64,000 nt of DNA from Paenibacillus sp. PL91 (GCF_012935325.2 NZ_JABBYG020000015.1:1-64000), one strand, 5' to 3'. Counted from the stretch's first letter, positions 18,210-27,520 are shown. Notes: generated by a model from the letters alone, not told the origin. Numbers and translations: made by a program.

Positions 18210-19247
18210 GTGACAAAGCAGAAATATATCGTGGCAGGGTACGCTGTCGATTCCAAGCTTCCTGACATGACGCAGGAAGATTTGATGAAATTAACGCATT
18301 TGAATGTGGCGTTCGGCCATGTGCGCAATGATGAGATTACGATAGACCATTTGAAGCATATGGATGCAGTATGGAAGATTAAGCGCGATTTCCCTGAGCT
18401 GACAATTTTATTATCCGTTGGAGGCTGGAGTGCTGGCGGGTTCTCCGAAGCAGCGTCTACCGATGAAGGTAGAAACCGCATGGCGGATTCGGCGGTTCGC
18501 ATCTTGACCGATTATCCGTTCGACGGTATCGATCTCGATTGGGAATACCCATGTTATGGCGAAGCGGGCATCGCATCAAGCCCAGCAGATAAGACGAACT
18601 TTACGCTGCTTCTTAAGACGATGCGCGAGGCATTTGATCGTCAAGGCGCAAGCGATGATCGGCATTACCTGCTCACTATAGCTGCAGGAGCGGATCAATA
18701 TTATGTAGATGGTACGGAGATGGATCAAGTCCAGCAGTACTTGGATTTTGTACAGTTGATGACCTACGATATGCGCGGGGGCTTTCAAATTTTGACAGGT
18801 CACCATACGAATTTGCACACACCGACTGGGGATTTGTTCCGCATTAGTACAGAGGCATCCGTTAATCTGTTCGCTCGTGCAGGCGTGCCGAAGGAGAAAA
18901 TCGTCATCGGCGCGGCATTTTATTCCCGAATGTGGAATCAGGTTCCTGACCGCAATCACGGGCTGAACCAAATGGCGGGAAGCACCGGCGGATATGGACC
19001 GGATTTTACTACGCTAGCAGCAGAATATATCGACAAGAACGGTTACGTTCGATACTGGGACAACGAAGCTAAAGCGCCGTACCTCTTTAACGGAAGCAGC
19101 TTCATCTCCTATGAGGATGAGCAATCGCTTCAGCACAAATGCGAATATGTGAAGCGCAGTGAGCTGGGCGGCGTGATGTTCTGGGAATACGGCTGCGACG
19201 AGACGCATCGGCTGCTTGACGCGATTTATGAAGGGCTTAAGTCTTGA
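18210..19247 (+). CDS. GH18 glycoside hydrolase (chitinase/endo-N-acetylglucosaminidase class)
   Basis: 345 residues with the family-18 signature FDGIDLDWEYP, catalytic Glu112, preceded by the LLSVGGW strand and followed by QLMTYDMRGG and a C-terminal GGVMFWEYGCDE strand. GH18 enzymes cleave beta-1,4 bonds after N-acetylglucosamine using the substrate acetamido group. No signal peptide or binding module is present, unlike secreted chitinases, so the substrate is probably an imported oligosaccharide. GTG start after AAAGGAG. It is the last gene of the fucosidase cluster. Confidence 0.88.
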   Translation: MTKQKYIVAGYAVDSKLPDMTQEDLMKLTHLNVAFGHVRNDEITIDHLKHMDAVWKIKRDFPELTILLSVGGWSAGGFSEAASTDEGRNRMADSAVRILTDYPFDGIDLDWEYPCYGEAGIASSPADKTNFTLLLKTMREAFDRQGASDDRHYLLTIAAGADQYYVDGTEMDQVQQYLDFVQLMTYDMRGGFQILTGHHTNLHTPTGDLFRISTEASVNLFARAGVPKEKIVIGAAFYSRMWNQVPDRNHGLNQMAGSTGGYGPDFTTLAAEYIDKNGYVRYWDNEAKAPYLFNGSSFISYEDEQSLQHKCEYVKRSELGGVMFWEYGCDETHRLLDAIYEGLKS

Positions 19248-19319
19248 ACATGAAAAGACGGGCTTCTTAAAGTGAAGGCAATATTAAACGGTTACGCTTT
19301 TTCGGAACAAACATGAACC

Positions 19320-19420
19320 AAAACGAGCCTGAAGAAGTGAACGATGACTCGCCAGAGGAGCACTTATTTCAAAGTGTCCTTTTGTGGGTCACCGTTCTAA
19401 TCGCTTCTAAGGCTCGTTTT
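19320..19420. repeat. Long imperfect inverted repeat
   Basis: The outer arms are AAAACGAGCCT and AGGCTCGTTTT (11 bp, perfect). Inside them, GAAG..GAACG..TGAC pairs with GTCA..CGTTC..CTTC, so most of the 101 bases can fold into one hairpin. It could be a MITE-like element, an IS remnant or a structured RNA. Confidence 0.65.
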
Positions 19421-19640
19421 GCATATGTGGATTCGTGCTCGAATGCTCTGATCGGACCAAAGCTTAAACCGCGATATTGCACAACCGCTGTGATTATGCT
19501 AATTGGCGTTATTTTTTCAGATATTGAACAATTTTATTAGAACTTTGCATGCATATGCTGTGAGGTTAGATTGTAACTTTAGATGAAAAAATGGACTTTC
19601 CTCGTAAACCAGCATCCTCAAACATTGAAGTCGAGAAAAT

Positions 19641-19824
19641 AACAGGAAAACCTCCAGCTAATAGTCCGATTTGGTGGCAATAAAAACATTTAACATGAAA
19701 AACTCCAGCTAAAAGTACAGTAATTACTCATAATGGCTAAAATGCAGGAAATTAGCAGGATAAATTCCTTCTAAAGCTACTTTTCACCTGAAATCCCTAG
19801 AAATAACAGGAGTTTTTCCTGTTA
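19641..19824. repeat. Short degenerate intergenic repeats
   Basis: AACAGGAAAACCTCCAGCTAA (19641) and AACATGAAAAACTCCAGCTAA (19692) are direct repeats about 51 bases apart. TAACAGGA-gtttt-TCCTGTTA (19804-19824) forms a hairpin using the same AACAGGA word. Confidence 0.6.
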
Positions 19825-19890
19825 AATTTGCTGACAGGCCAAGCCAAACCGTGCTGCCTTGTCAGGCCGAGCCAAAGCCAAGCAAGCAAG

Positions 19891-19970
19891 CAAGCAAGCC
19901 AGCCAAGTCAGGCAAGTCAGGCAAGCCAAGCAAGCAAGCCAGCCAAGTCAGGCAAGTCAGGCAAGCCAAG
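19891..19970. repeat. Perfect 40-bp tandem duplication in a CAAG-rich tract
   Basis: The 40 bases from 19891 are repeated exactly from 19931. The unit is itself built of CAAG, CCAAG and TCAGG words. The low-complexity tract extends to about 19985. Confidence 0.95.
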
Positions 19971-20148
19971 CAAGCCAAGCCGTTCCTTGTAAGAAACCAA
20001 AGCTCCGCCAACACCTTCTACTTCCAGCATCCCCAGCGCCAAATCCGAGCTGTATCGGTACCGAAGCGGACCGGAGTCTGTAAATTATAGCGCGGCTAAT
20101 CTGCATACATAGCATTGCTGAATACATCAACTCAGCATTTTATGCACA

Positions 20149-21102
20149 CTACTCTCCCTTTAACTGGTCAACCGTACATTCGCTTCTATCCATTTTAACA
20201 ACAGCTTGAATGCTTGGGTGACGCATTGTCCCCCCGGGGGTAAACTCGAGATATTCGACTTTGACTGTAAGCGCAGGCGTTACCCAGACAGCATCTTTGG
20301 ACCTTTCCGGCTCATTTATGAAAGGCCTATCGGTTACTTGCTTTTCCTTTATGTCTGCAGTTATGGCTGCCCAATCTTTTTGGGTTAATTTACCGGTACC
20401 TGCGTGGCCGATGTAAATCAATTCACGGTCATTCGTATAAATGCCAAGCAATAGAGCGTTTACTATGTGATGTCTAAAAGTGACCCCGCCTACGACGGCG
20501 AATAGGTCCTTCATGACCTTCTGTTTTCTCCAACGCCCGTCTTTTCCGTTAATGCGATAAGTACTTTGAAGGTCCTTAAAAATGACACCTTCCATTTGAT
20601 ATTGCTTCATCAGGTCGAATAAGGCTATGCCATCATCAAAGTTTTGTATGATTTGAATGTTATTTTGCGGAATAATGATTTTCTCAAGTAATGCCTGCCG
20701 GTACTCTAATGGCCTATCCGTTACCCAATCCCCGTTATAAAATAATATGTCAAAGATCATATAGGTAACGGGAGTTCGAGCTGAAGAATGCTTGATTTTT
20801 TGAGATTGTTTTAAGCTGTCCCTTTTCATAACCTCGTAAAAGGAAGGTTTATTCTGATCAAAGGCAATAATTTCTCCATCAAGAATAACAGAATGAGCTT
20901 TGCAGAATTCGCTTACGTTAAGAAGTTCGGGATACTGTATAGTCCGTTCATTCATTCTCCGGTTAAACAGTTTTGTTTCGTCACCGTCAAAATAAAGTAA
21001 TACTCGGACTCCATCCCACTTAATTTGCGTTACCCAGTTATCTCCCTTGGGCGGGATCGACGTACTTATAGGCTCAAATGGATAAATGGGTTTTAGCTCC
21101 AT
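20149..21102 (-). CDS. ATP-dependent DNA ligase (LigD ligase-domain type)
   Basis: 317 residues covering only the adenylation and OB-fold parts of a bacterial ATP-dependent ligase. The nucleotidyl-lysine motif is K28-W-D-G-V-R, followed by LDGEIIAFD and GVIFKDL; the C-terminal half has KVEYLEFTPGG. It lacks the polymerase and phosphoesterase domains of full LigD. GGGAGG lies six bases before ATG 21102, which is preferred over an upstream in-frame ATG. With Ku two genes away it should seal double-strand breaks by non-homologous end joining, a pathway known to protect Bacillus spores. Confidence 0.9.
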   Translation of the reverse strand: MELKPIYPFEPISTSIPPKGDNWVTQIKWDGVRVLLYFDGDETKLFNRRMNERTIQYPELLNVSEFCKAHSVILDGEIIAFDQNKPSFYEVMKRDSLKQSQKIKHSSARTPVTYMIFDILFYNGDWVTDRPLEYRQALLEKIIIPQNNIQIIQNFDDGIALFDLMKQYQMEGVIFKDLQSTYRINGKDGRWRKQKVMKDLFAVVGGVTFRHHIVNALLLGIYTNDRELIYIGHAGTGKLTQKDWAAITADIKEKQVTDRPFINEPERSKDAVWVTPALTVKVEYLEFTPGGTMRHPSIQAVVKMDRSECTVDQLKGE

Positions 21103-21261
21103 ACTCAACCTCCCGAAAATTTTATAGCTCAAGTTTGTCCATATATAGGCTGCAGCATAACACTTTTTCTAAATGCTGGTATATTTGATATTCCGTATAG
21201 AAAGCATATAGGATGGATATTTGTTGAGAGCATGAAATGGTTTTGGAGTGGGAGGGGAAAA

Positions 21262-22095
21262 ATGAAGCTTGGAAGCCATGTGACAATTAGTAACGGGTAT
21301 CTAGCCGCAGCCAAGGCGGCAGTAAAGCTTGGGGCAAATGCATTTCAGTATTTTCCTAAAAACCCGCGCAGCCTGTCTTTGAAGGCCTATGACCACAGGG
21401 ATACAGATGCCTGTGCTCGTTTTTGCCAAGAGCAAGGACTGGTTTCCATAGCCCACACACCGTATACGACTAATTTATCGATCGAAGATCCGGAGATGCA
21501 GCAAGTGATGGCAAGCTCCATTTTAAACGATTTGGACATCGCAGAAGCGTGTGGATCGATCGGCGTTGTCGTACATTTTGGCAAATATAAAGGTCCTGAC
21601 CCTCTACAGGGATATAAATTAATGATCGATATGCTCAATAACGTTCTTATGAACTGGAAAGGTAAAGCTCTTCTGCTTATTGAGAATAATGCTGGGCAAG
21701 GGGTGAAAATGGGGCTCACGTTAGAGGAGCTTGTGCAAATCCGTAAACTGACGGATTATCCCGATAAAATCGGATTTTGCTTCGATACATGCCATGCATT
21801 CGCAAGTGGGTTATGGACCGGACATAATTGGACGACAATTATGGAAAAGGGGATTGAACTAGGGTACTTCACCAACCTTAAAGCTATCCATCTCAATGAT
21901 TCCGTATACCCAAGCAGCTCCTTTCGGGACCGACATGCAAATGTAGGGAAGGGATGCATCGGCGAAAATAATATAAAGGAATTTTTGCGCTCCACTGTAA
22001 TAAAGGATCTGCCTATCATCTTGGAGACACCGAGCTCTAAGGAATATTCTCACCTTGAAGAGATTAAATGCGTACATACACTGGCTGCAAACTAA
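21262..22095 (+). CDS. nfo: Endonuclease IV family AP endonuclease
   Basis: 277 residues of the Nfo family, a Zn-dependent TIM barrel that cuts DNA 5' of abasic sites. Signatures are KLGSHVTI, NAFQYFPKNPRS, GVVVHFGKYKG, LLIENNAGQG, GFCFDTCHAFASG, HLNDSVYPSSSFRDRHANVGKGCIG and PIILETPS, which supply the metal-ligand His, Glu and Asp residues. GGGAGGGG precedes ATG 21262; an upstream in-frame ATG is less likely. It is divergent from the DNA ligase gene (about 160 bases apart) and convergent with Ku, forming a compact repair block. Confidence 0.93.
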   Translation: MKLGSHVTISNGYLAAAKAAVKLGANAFQYFPKNPRSLSLKAYDHRDTDACARFCQEQGLVSIAHTPYTTNLSIEDPEMQQVMASSILNDLDIAEACGSIGVVVHFGKYKGPDPLQGYKLMIDMLNNVLMNWKGKALLLIENNAGQGVKMGLTLEELVQIRKLTDYPDKIGFCFDTCHAFASGLWTGHNWTTIMEKGIELGYFTNLKAIHLNDSVYPSSSFRDRHANVGKGCIGENNIKEFLRSTVIKDLPIILETPSSKEYSHLEEIKCVHTLAAN

Positions 22096-22201
22096 TAAGC
22101 AAAACGGAGATAAAAATACGGAAACGAGCAAGCTTCGTATACAACTCGCAGATCTCAACCTAAGGAAAACAAAATTCTAACCATTTTGCACATTTCGCAC
22201 A

Positions 22202-22233
22202 TAAAAAAGCTCATTCCATGGAATGAGCTTTTT
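22202..22233. terminator. Bidirectional intrinsic terminator between nfo and ku
   Basis: A perfect palindrome, AAAAAGCTCATTCC joined to GGAATGAGCTTTTT, serves both convergent genes. Confidence 0.88.
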
Positions 22234-22306
22234 AAATCAATCGTCCAACGATTTCAAGGTATGCACATTGCGCGTTCCAACCCGTAAATCATGCAACACA
22301 GCTTCC

Positions 22307-23149
22307 TTATGAAACGACATCCTTGGCTTTCCGAGTGGTGGTCTTCCGTTTTTTCGGTTTCGGTTCAGCCGGCGGTATTTTCGCTGCCTCAAGTGAAGCT
22401 TGAAGCGCGCTCATAAGGTCAATGACGTTCGTGCGGCCAGCAGATGGCGCTGATACTTTATCGACGCTTTCGCCGGCAATTTTATGCGAAATCGCCTCCA
22501 GCATCGCTGCACGGTAATCGTCCGTGTACTTCTCTGCTTGAAATGGCTCCGATAGCTGCTCAATGAGCTGCTTTGCCATTTGCAGCTCTTTATCATTCAC
22601 AACAGCTTGCTCAGGAAGATTAGGCACTTCCGTGAGCGAGCGAATTTCATCCGGATAATGCATCGTCTCCATGCAGAGGCAATTGCCGACCGCTCGAATC
22701 GCCGCCAAGCTGCTTTTGCTTCGGATCGAAATTTTAGCGATGCCGATTTTGCCTGTTTGCCTGATTGCCTCAAGCAGCAAACTATATGCACCGGAGCCCG
22801 CCATATCAGGGGAGAGGTAATAAGCCTTTTGAAAATACAAAGGATCGATATCCGTAAGATCGACAAAGTCGAGTATCTGGATGACCCGCGCTGACTCGGG
22901 CTTCATCGCTTCCAGCTCCTCCTCGTTAAACAAAACAAACTTGCCTTTCTCATACTCAAAGCCTTTGGCGATGTCCTCAGGCTTAACCTCTTCTTCGCAA
23001 TGAGGGCATGTTTTTACATATGAAATAGGCATGCCGCATGTTTTGTGGATTTGACGGAAGTGCACGTCTTTGTCTTCTGTTGCCGTAAACATTTTCACCG
23101 GTACATGAACCAATCCGAAGCTAATTGCACCTTTCCAAACCGTATGCAT
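22307..23149 (-). CDS. ku: Ku protein, non-homologous end joining
   Basis: 280 residues. The bacterial Ku core begins MHTVWKGAISFGLVHVPVKMF and runs through VHFRQIHKTCGMPISY to a C-terminal Lys/Arg-rich tail (KPKKRKTTTRKAK), which in bacterial Ku contributes to DNA binding and ligase recruitment. It forms a dimeric ring on broken DNA ends. A Cys-x2-Cys-type pair (KTCPHCEEE) is present near residue 50. The start at 23149 is chosen because homology begins there. It should work with the ligase encoded at 20149. Confidence 0.95.
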   Translation of the reverse strand: MHTVWKGAISFGLVHVPVKMFTATEDKDVHFRQIHKTCGMPISYVKTCPHCEEEVKPEDIAKGFEYEKGKFVLFNEEELEAMKPESARVIQILDFVDLTDIDPLYFQKAYYLSPDMAGSGAYSLLLEAIRQTGKIGIAKISIRSKSSLAAIRAVGNCLCMETMHYPDEIRSLTEVPNLPEQAVVNDKELQMAKQLIEQLSEPFQAEKYTDDYRAAMLEAISHKIAGESVDKVSAPSAGRTNVIDLMSALQASLEAAKIPPAEPKPKKRKTTTRKAKDVVS

Positions 23150-23250
23150 CCAATCGCCGCCCTGCTTTTTTTCAATAGGATGCTCGTGTTTGGGCAAAGT
23201 ATACGAGCGGGCAGGGAGACTGGCGATCTCTAAATATGGAAGCCAAAGCA

Positions 23251-23293
23251 AAGAGACCTCCATAAGCTCATTTGAGCATATGAAAGGTCTCTA
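23251..23293 (-). terminator. Intrinsic terminator after small coiled-coil gene
   Basis: AGAGACCT/AGGTCTCT stem with an inner palindromic loop, then T-rich sequence on the minus strand. It isolates ku from the gene upstream of it. Confidence 0.7.
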
Positions 23294-23302
23294 TAGCTTC
23301 TG

Positions 23303-23611
23303 CTATTTATGATCTTGTTGGGTGCTTTTGGCAGTCTGCTGCCTAAGCTCGGTATTTTTGACTGTGAGCTGCTTAGCTATAGCAGCCTGCGAAGCTTCAA
23401 TTCGGGCTGCCTCTTCCGTTAATTTCGCGATTTGCGTCATTTTGCTGCTGAGATCAGTCGGGGAGGAGCTCACTTTGATGTTTTTTTGCAGCTGCTTTAT
23501 TTTGGCGAGAGCTTTCTCTCTTTTTATCTTGTCGTTCGCGCTTTGCTTTTGAAGGTCGGCGATTTCTCTTTTCAACCGGCTAATGATGGACGTTGTAAAG
23601 CTAATGGACAT
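23303..23611 (-). CDS. Small coiled-coil hypothetical protein
   Basis: 102 residues, mostly predicted helix with heptad-like Leu/Ile/Ala spacing (IISRLKREIADLQKQS, KIKQLQKN, and MTQIAKLTEEAARIEAS). It is rich in Lys, Gln and Ser and has no signal peptide or membrane helix. The start at 23611 follows GAGGTG by four to five bases. Not recognised as a named family; the central heptads suggest self-association. Confidence 0.65.
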   Translation of the reverse strand: MSISFTTSIISRLKREIADLQKQSANDKIKREKALAKIKQLQKNIKVSSSPTDLSSKMTQIAKLTEEAARIEASQAAIAKQLTVKNTELRQQTAKSTQQDHK

Positions 23612-23685
23612 AGGGCACCTCATCATCGTATAGTGTTGCATCGCCCCATTTTACTATAAATAGCAGGTTTAAGCGAGAAAAGAAA

Positions 23686-23729
23686 GGCCCGAAAGCAGGA
23701 CACCGTCTCTTGGTGTCTTCCTTCGGGCC
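23686..23729 (-). terminator. Intrinsic terminator
   Basis: GGCCCGAA/TTCGGGCC outer stem with inner GGACACC/GGTGTC stem, followed by TTTCTTTT on the minus strand. It terminates the small membrane protein gene. Confidence 0.85.
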
Positions 23730-23769
23730 ATCGTTCATCGACAACGGTCAGATCTGGCTGTTGTTTCTG

Positions 23770-23994
23770 TTATTGATCGAGGTCTTGCTTTTGCTCTGTC
23801 TGGCCTGTACTGCCCTTGCGAGACACAGGTCCGATAAATCGTCCTAGAAGCATAAATAATGGCGAGGTTTCGAGTTCGACTAGATTGAGCATCTCCACCC
23901 AGTTGAAAATGACGAGAAACGGCAATAATCCAATTGCAAGAACGCCGAATAGAAGCCCGATGGAAATATTGCGAAGCATTTTGAAAAGTGTCAT
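23770..23994 (-). CDS. Small membrane protein, hypothetical
   Basis: 74 residues with one long or two short hydrophobic helices (about 8-35 and 40-55) and a charged, Gln/Lys-rich C-terminal tail (GSTGQTEQKQDLDQ). No family recognised. It has its own downstream terminator. The preceding bases give a moderate GGAGAT-type ribosome binding site. Confidence 0.6.
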   Translation of the reverse strand: MTLFKMLRNISIGLLFGVLAIGLLPFLVIFNWVEMLNLVELETSPLFMLLGRFIGPVSRKGSTGQTEQKQDLDQ

Positions 23995-24186
23995 GCGCTC
24001 ATCTCCAATCCTGCGGATTTCCTCACCTTTACATTATACGCGCCTCCCGCCGCGCCATTCAACCCTTCCCATTTTCCACGGCCTCTTGTGTCTACAAATC
24101 ATCGTGAAGTATTATTAAGCGTTGTAGCGCATATCGTGTTCTCTTATCTCCGATCAATCCGTGCAAACACGAGGAAGGAGCTTATT

Positions 24187-26004
24187 TTGAAGGCTAAAAG
24201 CTTGTACGACAACTATGTCAAAAATAATCTTTTCATGAAAATGATATTATTGTTCGCGCTTATCACAACCGTTACAATTGTGACCTTTTCCTATTTTATG
24301 TTTAATGTCATGTCGGAATCGATCATTCGCAATGAGCTTGAAAACCAGAAAAAAGCGATGGAAAGCGTCAACAGCTATATGACCCGCAAATATGAATCGG
24401 TGCAATCGATGATGCTGGATGTGTATAGGAATGAACCGTTATCGCTCCATCTCACTTACTTCTTGCAGCATCCTTTTGTAGATTACATGAAATATCAATT
24501 GGACCAGTACGCCGATGAGGCTGATATAGATATGCCGAAGGGACTCGATTATTTCGAAAATAAGCTGGATAGCGATGCCGATATAGAGAATTTGATGCTT
24601 TACAGCTCAGAGAGGCAGTTTTTGTTCGCTTACAAGCAGGGGCATGTGAGCAGATTAATTTCAACCAACGCCTCGCGCTCCTATATTCCAGATGCGATGG
24701 CGCTGGAGAATACGATGATGTCTGTTCCGAATGCTTGGGTACGCCAAGCGATTGATCAGCATGAGCCTAAGCTTTATGCGATGCGCGTACCGATAACGGA
24801 CAAAAATTCGTTGAAAAACTTGGGACAGCTGCTCGTTTATTTCAACTCGGAGCGCATTCAGCAGGCACTTGCGAGCTATAAGGAGCAATTAAAAGGCTAT
24901 ATTGTTGTACTCGGGCCAACTGGCGAGGTGTTGTTCGACTCCTCTGACCGCTATTACGGCACCCGTTATCCCTATGCGGATAAAATTGAGTCCCTGTATG
25001 ATACAGCGATGCTTGAACAGGAATCGTATGTGACGACCCTTACTCAAAATCAAGCTGGCTATCTGGTAGTAGGTGTAGCGCCGAAGGCAGAGGTTGCCGC
25101 CGCTTATCAGGGGTTGAAGCAAACCATTATATTGATTAGCGCGATTTGCATTATTGTCGTGCTGCTCTTGCCGGTTTTGGTCGTTACTAATTTTGCGAAG
25201 CGAACGAATAAAATTATCCGTTTCATGCGCAAGGTGGAGAGCGGCGATTTGTCGGCGCGCATTCAAGACGACAAGGAAGACGAGCTCGGACAAATTTCCA
25301 GAAGCTTTAACGATATGCTAGGCGAGCTGACCCGCCATATCGACCGCGTATATAAAGCGGAAATCAAGCAAAAGCATACGGAGCTGGCCGCTTTGCAGGC
25401 AAGGGTGAACCCTCATTTTCTATACAATACGCTGGAAGTGATCCGTATGAGGGCTGTCTCACAAGGAGCGAAGGATGTAGGCGAAATGATATACAGCTTG
25501 TCGGTACTGTTCAAAAGCTTCGTTCAGCCGAAGGGCGAAAATACGCTAAAGGACGAGCTTGAGACGTCACGCCTTTATTTGGAGCTGTTTCGCATCCGTT
25601 ACAAGGACAAGCTGTCCTACGAAATTTTATGCGACGAGAACTTGGCAGGCAAAAAAATTATGCGAATGGTGCTGCAGCCAATTATCGAAAATTACGTCGT
25701 ACATGGCCTACAGCCTCGCAGATCGGATAATCATATTCGGATAAGCGTCTCGGAGGAAGGGGGCCGAGTGCGCATCCAAGCGGAGGATAATGGCAGCGGA
25801 ATCGAGCCAATGCGGCTGGAATCGATTCGCCAGTCGCTTGATTCGGTGGAGGAGGTAAGCGATTCCTTTGGCCTGCGCAGCGTGCATGAGCGATTGAAGC
25901 TGCTATATGGAACGAATTACGGCCTTGAAATTACAAGCACGCTAGGCGTTGGAACGCTCGTAACGATTGAGTTTCCAAGCGAGGAGGAGGAACAGCATGT
26001 ATAG
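24187..26004 (+). CDS. YesM-family sensor histidine kinase
   Basis: 605 residues from a TTG start six bases after GAGGAAGGAG; longer in-frame starts lack a ribosome binding site. Layout: helix near 18-40, extracellular sensor to about 305, second helix, HAMP (LSARIQDDKEDELGQISRSFNDML), His-kinase motif ARVNPHFLYNTLEVIRM carrying the phosphorylated His, and an ATP-binding region (QPIIENYVVHGL, AEDNGSGIEP, GLRSVHERLKLLYG). The stop codon overlaps the response-regulator gene by eight bases, so the two are translationally coupled. It probably senses the sugar brought in by the transporter encoded downstream. Confidence 0.93.
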   Translation: MKAKSLYDNYVKNNLFMKMILLFALITTVTIVTFSYFMFNVMSESIIRNELENQKKAMESVNSYMTRKYESVQSMMLDVYRNEPLSLHLTYFLQHPFVDYMKYQLDQYADEADIDMPKGLDYFENKLDSDADIENLMLYSSERQFLFAYKQGHVSRLISTNASRSYIPDAMALENTMMSVPNAWVRQAIDQHEPKLYAMRVPITDKNSLKNLGQLLVYFNSERIQQALASYKEQLKGYIVVLGPTGEVLFDSSDRYYGTRYPYADKIESLYDTAMLEQESYVTTLTQNQAGYLVVGVAPKAEVAAAYQGLKQTIILISAICIIVVLLLPVLVVTNFAKRTNKIIRFMRKVESGDLSARIQDDKEDELGQISRSFNDMLGELTRHIDRVYKAEIKQKHTELAALQARVNPHFLYNTLEVIRMRAVSQGAKDVGEMIYSLSVLFKSFVQPKGENTLKDELETSRLYLELFRIRYKDKLSYEILCDENLAGKKIMRMVLQPIIENYVVHGLQPRRSDNHIRISVSEEGGRVRIQAEDNGSGIEPMRLESIRQSLDSVEEVSDSFGLRSVHERLKLLYGTNYGLEITSTLGVGTLVTIEFPSEEEEQHV

Positions 26005-27517
26005 AGTTTTCATAGTGGATGACGAGCCGTTCATTATCGAAGGTTTGTACGATATTATCGATTGGTCGGCATATGGCCTAGAGATCGTGGGCTCCGCGGA
26101 AAATGGCCAGGATGCGCTAGGAGCGCTTATGGAATCGTCGGCGGACATCCTATTGACGGACATTTCCATGCCGATCATGGATGGTCTTACCTTGATTCGC
26201 GAAGCTAGAAAGTTCCGGCCGGATCTGAAGGTTATTATTTTGAGCGGCTACAATGAATTTGATTATATTAAGTCGGGACTTAAGCTTGGCGTCGAAAATT
26301 ATTTGCTCAAGCCGATCAATATCGACGAGCTGCAGGAGACGCTTGTGGGTACGATCGACAAGCTGAATACGACCAGGCCAGACCGGTTATTCAGCGATTA
26401 TGATATTCGTATTCTTAGGGATAATATATTATATCGCTGGTTAACCGGGCGCATAGCCCCAAACGAGCTGAGCGAACGGACGGATATGCTGGACATTCAT
26501 CTTGATGCGCCATATCTGGTGACCGCCGTGCTTCGAACGGAGAGTCAATTTGAACCATCCTATGAAGCAGCGCAGCGGCTTGCCGTTCAAGATTCGTCGA
26601 TGCTGCCGTTTGTGGACATCGATGGCGATCTGGTCATCGTATTTATGCTGGAGGACAAGGTTGCAGGCAAGGAAAAAGCGATGAGCATACTTGAAAATAT
26701 GCAGAAACGGCTCGCTCCAAGTCCCGTTCGTATTTCCCTTGGCAGCGTGGAGGCGATGGGGGAAGGCGTTCCCCAAAGCTATGCCCATGCCAAAAAGGCG
26801 CAGGAATATTTTTTGCTGCTGGATGAGCCTGCTATTTTGGATTATGAGCTGCTTACGGAGAAGCGCGGCATTGAGAATATCGCGGCCCAGCCGCTGAACT
26901 GGTCTTCATACTCAAAGCTGATTAAGGCGAAGGATCTGGAAAGCTTGCATGCGGCGATTGATGCTGATTTTGAGCTTTATCAGACGCTTGAGGGCGTTAC
27001 GCCCGCCTATATTCAAAGCATGGCGATCGAGATGATGATCCGGTTCAAGATGGAGCTGAAAGAAATCAAGCAGGCCGACCAGCCGGAGCTGTACAAAGCA
27101 GGCTTCGTGCAGATTATGCAGGCTGAGACGATTGAAGGCTTAGCCGCTGTCGTCAAGGAAGCAGCTGCGCTAACGGTGGATTCGCTTATGCGCGATGTGA
27201 AGAGCCCAATTATCCAGCAGCTGCTCGGTTATGTGCATGAGAACTACGCGCAGCCGCTGTCATTGAAATCGCTCAGCCAGCAGTACAACATCCATCCGGT
27301 CTATCTCGGACACCTGTTCCAGAAGGAAACGAGTGAAACGTTTACCGAATATATCAACAAATATCGAATCGGCAAGGCTAAGGAAATGCTGAAGGAAACG
27401 CAATTAAAGGTGCAGGAAATCGCCATGAAGGTAGGTTACTGGGAAACTGGATATTTTTACAAGCAATTCAAGAAATATGTTGGCATTTCACCCACCGATT
27501 ATAAAGGACTGCTCTAA
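25997..27517 (+). CDS. YesN-family response regulator with AraC DNA-binding domain
   Basis: 506 residues. The receiver domain has D8, D9, phospho-acceptor D55 (LLTDISMPIMDG) and K about 105 (YLLKPIN). A middle region links to a C-terminal AraC-type double helix-turn-helix (about 400-506; LSLKSLSQQYNIHPVYLGHLFQ and KVGYWETGYFYKQFKKYVGISP). AGGAGGAGG precedes ATG 25997. It is the partner of the overlapping kinase and the expected activator of the transporter and mannosidase operon. Confidence 0.93.
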   Translation: MYRVFIVDDEPFIIEGLYDIIDWSAYGLEIVGSAENGQDALGALMESSADILLTDISMPIMDGLTLIREARKFRPDLKVIILSGYNEFDYIKSGLKLGVENYLLKPINIDELQETLVGTIDKLNTTRPDRLFSDYDIRILRDNILYRWLTGRIAPNELSERTDMLDIHLDAPYLVTAVLRTESQFEPSYEAAQRLAVQDSSMLPFVDIDGDLVIVFMLEDKVAGKEKAMSILENMQKRLAPSPVRISLGSVEAMGEGVPQSYAHAKKAQEYFLLLDEPAILDYELLTEKRGIENIAAQPLNWSSYSKLIKAKDLESLHAAIDADFELYQTLEGVTPAYIQSMAIEMMIRFKMELKEIKQADQPELYKAGFVQIMQAETIEGLAAVVKEAAALTVDSLMRDVKSPIIQQLLGYVHENYAQPLSLKSLSQQYNIHPVYLGHLFQKETSETFTEYINKYRIGKAKEMLKETQLKVQEIAMKVGYWETGYFYKQFKKYVGISPTDYKGLL

Positions 27518-27520
27518 AGC

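Larger units (their letters stand above)
19248..20148. other. 900-base repeat-rich non-coding region
   Basis: No supported gene. The region holds, in order, a long imperfect hairpin (19320-19420), a group of short degenerate repeats (19641-19824), and a GC-richer low-complexity tract of CAAG/TCAGG units (about 19838-19985). It separates the glycan cluster from the DNA repair genes and may mark a rearrangement-prone junction. Confidence 0.7.

Noticed and set aside
19859..20090. Two overlapping frames of Ser/Gln/Ala/Lys repeats
   Set aside because: They arise from the CAAG-rich low-complexity tract and lack start signals.
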